Assembly (NCBI GenBank): GCA_040754625.1
Contig: JBFMCF010000033.1
Location: forward strand, 21,416 to 85,415
DNA from: a bacterium
GTDB lineage: Bacteria; JACRDZ01; JAQUKH01
Length of the DNA: 64,000 bases
Direction of reading: 5' to 3'
The notes under the pieces are model-generated. The model was not told the DNA's origin. It was given only the letters and a program-made list of their open reading frames with translations, and did not search any database. Shown one piece after another: positions 63,282 through 64,000 of the stretch (positions are counted from its first letter, which is position 1; every line of letters begins with the position of its first letter). The position numbers were made by a program, and so were the translations under genes.

Positions 63282-63463
63282 AGAGCCTGTAACAAAATTA
63301 TGTTCGTTTACGAAAACGTGTATTTTGGAGCGAGACAAGAAGGATGAGCAAAAAGCGCAGAAGCGTAGCCACGGTGCTACGTTGAGCACTTTTTGCGAAA
63401 TTCGACGCAGTCACAGCCCAAAAGATACGTTTGCAGTAGAAGATAATTGTGTTACAGGCTCTA
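63282..63463. repeat. 182-bp fold-back (MITE-like) element
   Basis: Ends AGAGCCTGTAACAAAATTAT (63282-63301) and ATAATTGTGTTACAGGCTCT (63444-63463) are inverted with one mismatch. ACGTGTATTTTGG pairs with CCAAAAGATACGT inside, and GCGTAGC/GCTACG plus GCAAAAAG/CTTTTTGC close the centre. It lies directly before the ribosome site of the next gene. Confidence 0.85.
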
Positions 63464-63479
63464 TAGAAAGGTCATATTA

Positions 63480-63863
63480 ATGGGAAACAAAAAAACTATT
63501 TTAATTGTTGACGACGAACCCTATATCCGGTCTTTGCTGGAAGAAACTCTTGAAGAAATAGGCGATAAAGGGGTTGATATATTTATCGCGGAAAACGGGG
63601 AAAAAGGACTGGAACTGGCACTGGCCCAAAAACCAAACCTGATTTTTCTCGATGTAATGATGCCGAGGATGAACGGTTATGAAATGTGCGAGGCCCTCAA
63701 GAAAAAACATAATCTCATGGATGTCCATGTCATAATGCTTACAGCCAAAGGCCAGGAAATCGACCGCCAGAAAGGGGTGGATTGCGGCGCAAACGAATAT
63801 ATCACCAAACCTTTTGACCCTGACGAAATTGTGGCGAAAACAAACAAGATACTGGGGCTTTAA
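63480..63863 (+). CDS. Single-domain response regulator, CheY/PleD-receiver type
   Basis: The 127-residue protein is a receiver domain: ILIVDDEPYIRSLLEE (acidic pair), phospho-Asp in LIFLDVMMPRMNGYE, Thr in VIMLTAKG and Lys in YITKPFDPDEI. AAAGG lies before the ATG at 63480, inside the flank of the fold-back element. It may accept phosphate from the hybrid kinase two genes upstream; its output partner is not in view. Confidence 0.95.
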   Translation: MGNKKTILIVDDEPYIRSLLEETLEEIGDKGVDIFIAENGEKGLELALAQKPNLIFLDVMMPRMNGYEMCEALKKKHNLMDVHVIMLTAKGQEIDRQKGVDCGANEYITKPFDPDEIVAKTNKILGL

Positions 63864-63870
63864 TAATTAG

Positions 63871-64000
63871 GCCTGACAGAACTTTGACACCTCGAAAATA
63901 AATTTCTTTATTTGATAAGTAATTAGCTGATTTCAGGCAGACGTAGGCACTACGTTTTCTTTTAGGGAAGAAATAATTTTGGGCGGGATTGCGCAGCCTG
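63871..64000. repeat. Possible third fold-back element, cut by window end
   Basis: After the last gene the sequence has AAATAAATTTCTTTATTT and ACGTAG-GCA-CTACGT hairpins and no gene. It looks like the left part of another structured element, but the right end is not in view. Confidence 0.3.

Noticed and set aside
1..64000. CRISPR arrays, rRNA genes, insertion-sequence transposases, known riboswitches
   Set aside because: I looked for regular spaced repeats, rRNA core sequences, transposase motifs and cobalamin or SAM riboswitch cores by eye and saw none; this does not replace a covariance-model search.

Overview
The window is about 40% GC by eye and codes for a diderm (Gram-negative-type) bacterium. 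It has a LolA-like lipoprotein chaperone, a second LolA-like protein with an FtsX-type permease, a porin, TatC, secreted c-type cytochromes and an O-antigen-ligase-type membrane protein. IspF, HisG and TrpD show the MEP isoprenoid pathway and histidine and tryptophan synthesis. The mix of two-component signalling, secreted Ig-like proteins, cytochromes, DUF4143 ATPases and fold-back repeats fits an uncultured, environmental, probably anaerobic lineage. I cannot name the phylum from sequence alone.

Left part (1-8.7 kb, minus strand): one compact operon starts at a near-consensus promoter (8631-8659). It reads acidic secreted protein, ATP-grasp ligase, GNAT acetyltransferase, ftsK, lolA, RodZ-like protein, Wzy/TPR membrane protein, trpD (cut by the window start). 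Next come a DEAD-box helicase and a secreted beta-propeller/Ig-like protein. Then follows a foreign-looking patch: a truncated Ku gene, a GC-richer papain-like protease, tRNA-His and tRNA-Pro.

Middle (14-38.7 kb): a B12-binding radical SAM enzyme, a LolA-like protein with an FtsX/LolC-type permease, two paralogous AAA/DUF4143 ATPases, an M28 peptidase with an alpha/beta hydrolase, several gene remnants (methyltransferase with an internal stop, nitroreductase N-terminus), a predicted NlpC/P60-like secreted hydrolase, a mini cytochrome and a Phd/ParE-type toxin-antitoxin pair. A 2019-residue alpha-2-macroglobulin with an intact CTEQ thioester motif follows. After it come an orphan ABC ATPase, a MetE/UroD-type methyltransferase behind an operator-like dyad, an endonuclease III relative with altered key residues, and a TatD nuclease fused to a radical SAM domain.

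Right part (38.7-64 kb): an 11-gene, 13.5-kb minus-strand gene train combines three solute-binding proteins, a porin, a YeiH-type exporter, three membrane histidine kinases, two Rcp1-like response regulators and a REC-GGDEF-HD-GYP c-di-GMP protein, with no ABC permease or ATPase. Two of the kinases share a nearly identical ~725-bp catalytic segment. Beyond it lie tatC-ispF-hisG, an Ig-domain protein and a phosphoesterase-like tetraheme cytochrome. The plus strand then carries a hybrid kinase with a truncated last receiver domain, a fold-back element, an unusual fusion of a sigma54-activator-like AAA module with a NapH/NosR-type polyferredoxin membrane domain, a second fold-back element and a response regulator. 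The last group and the 11-gene signalling train are the strongest candidates for undescribed systems.
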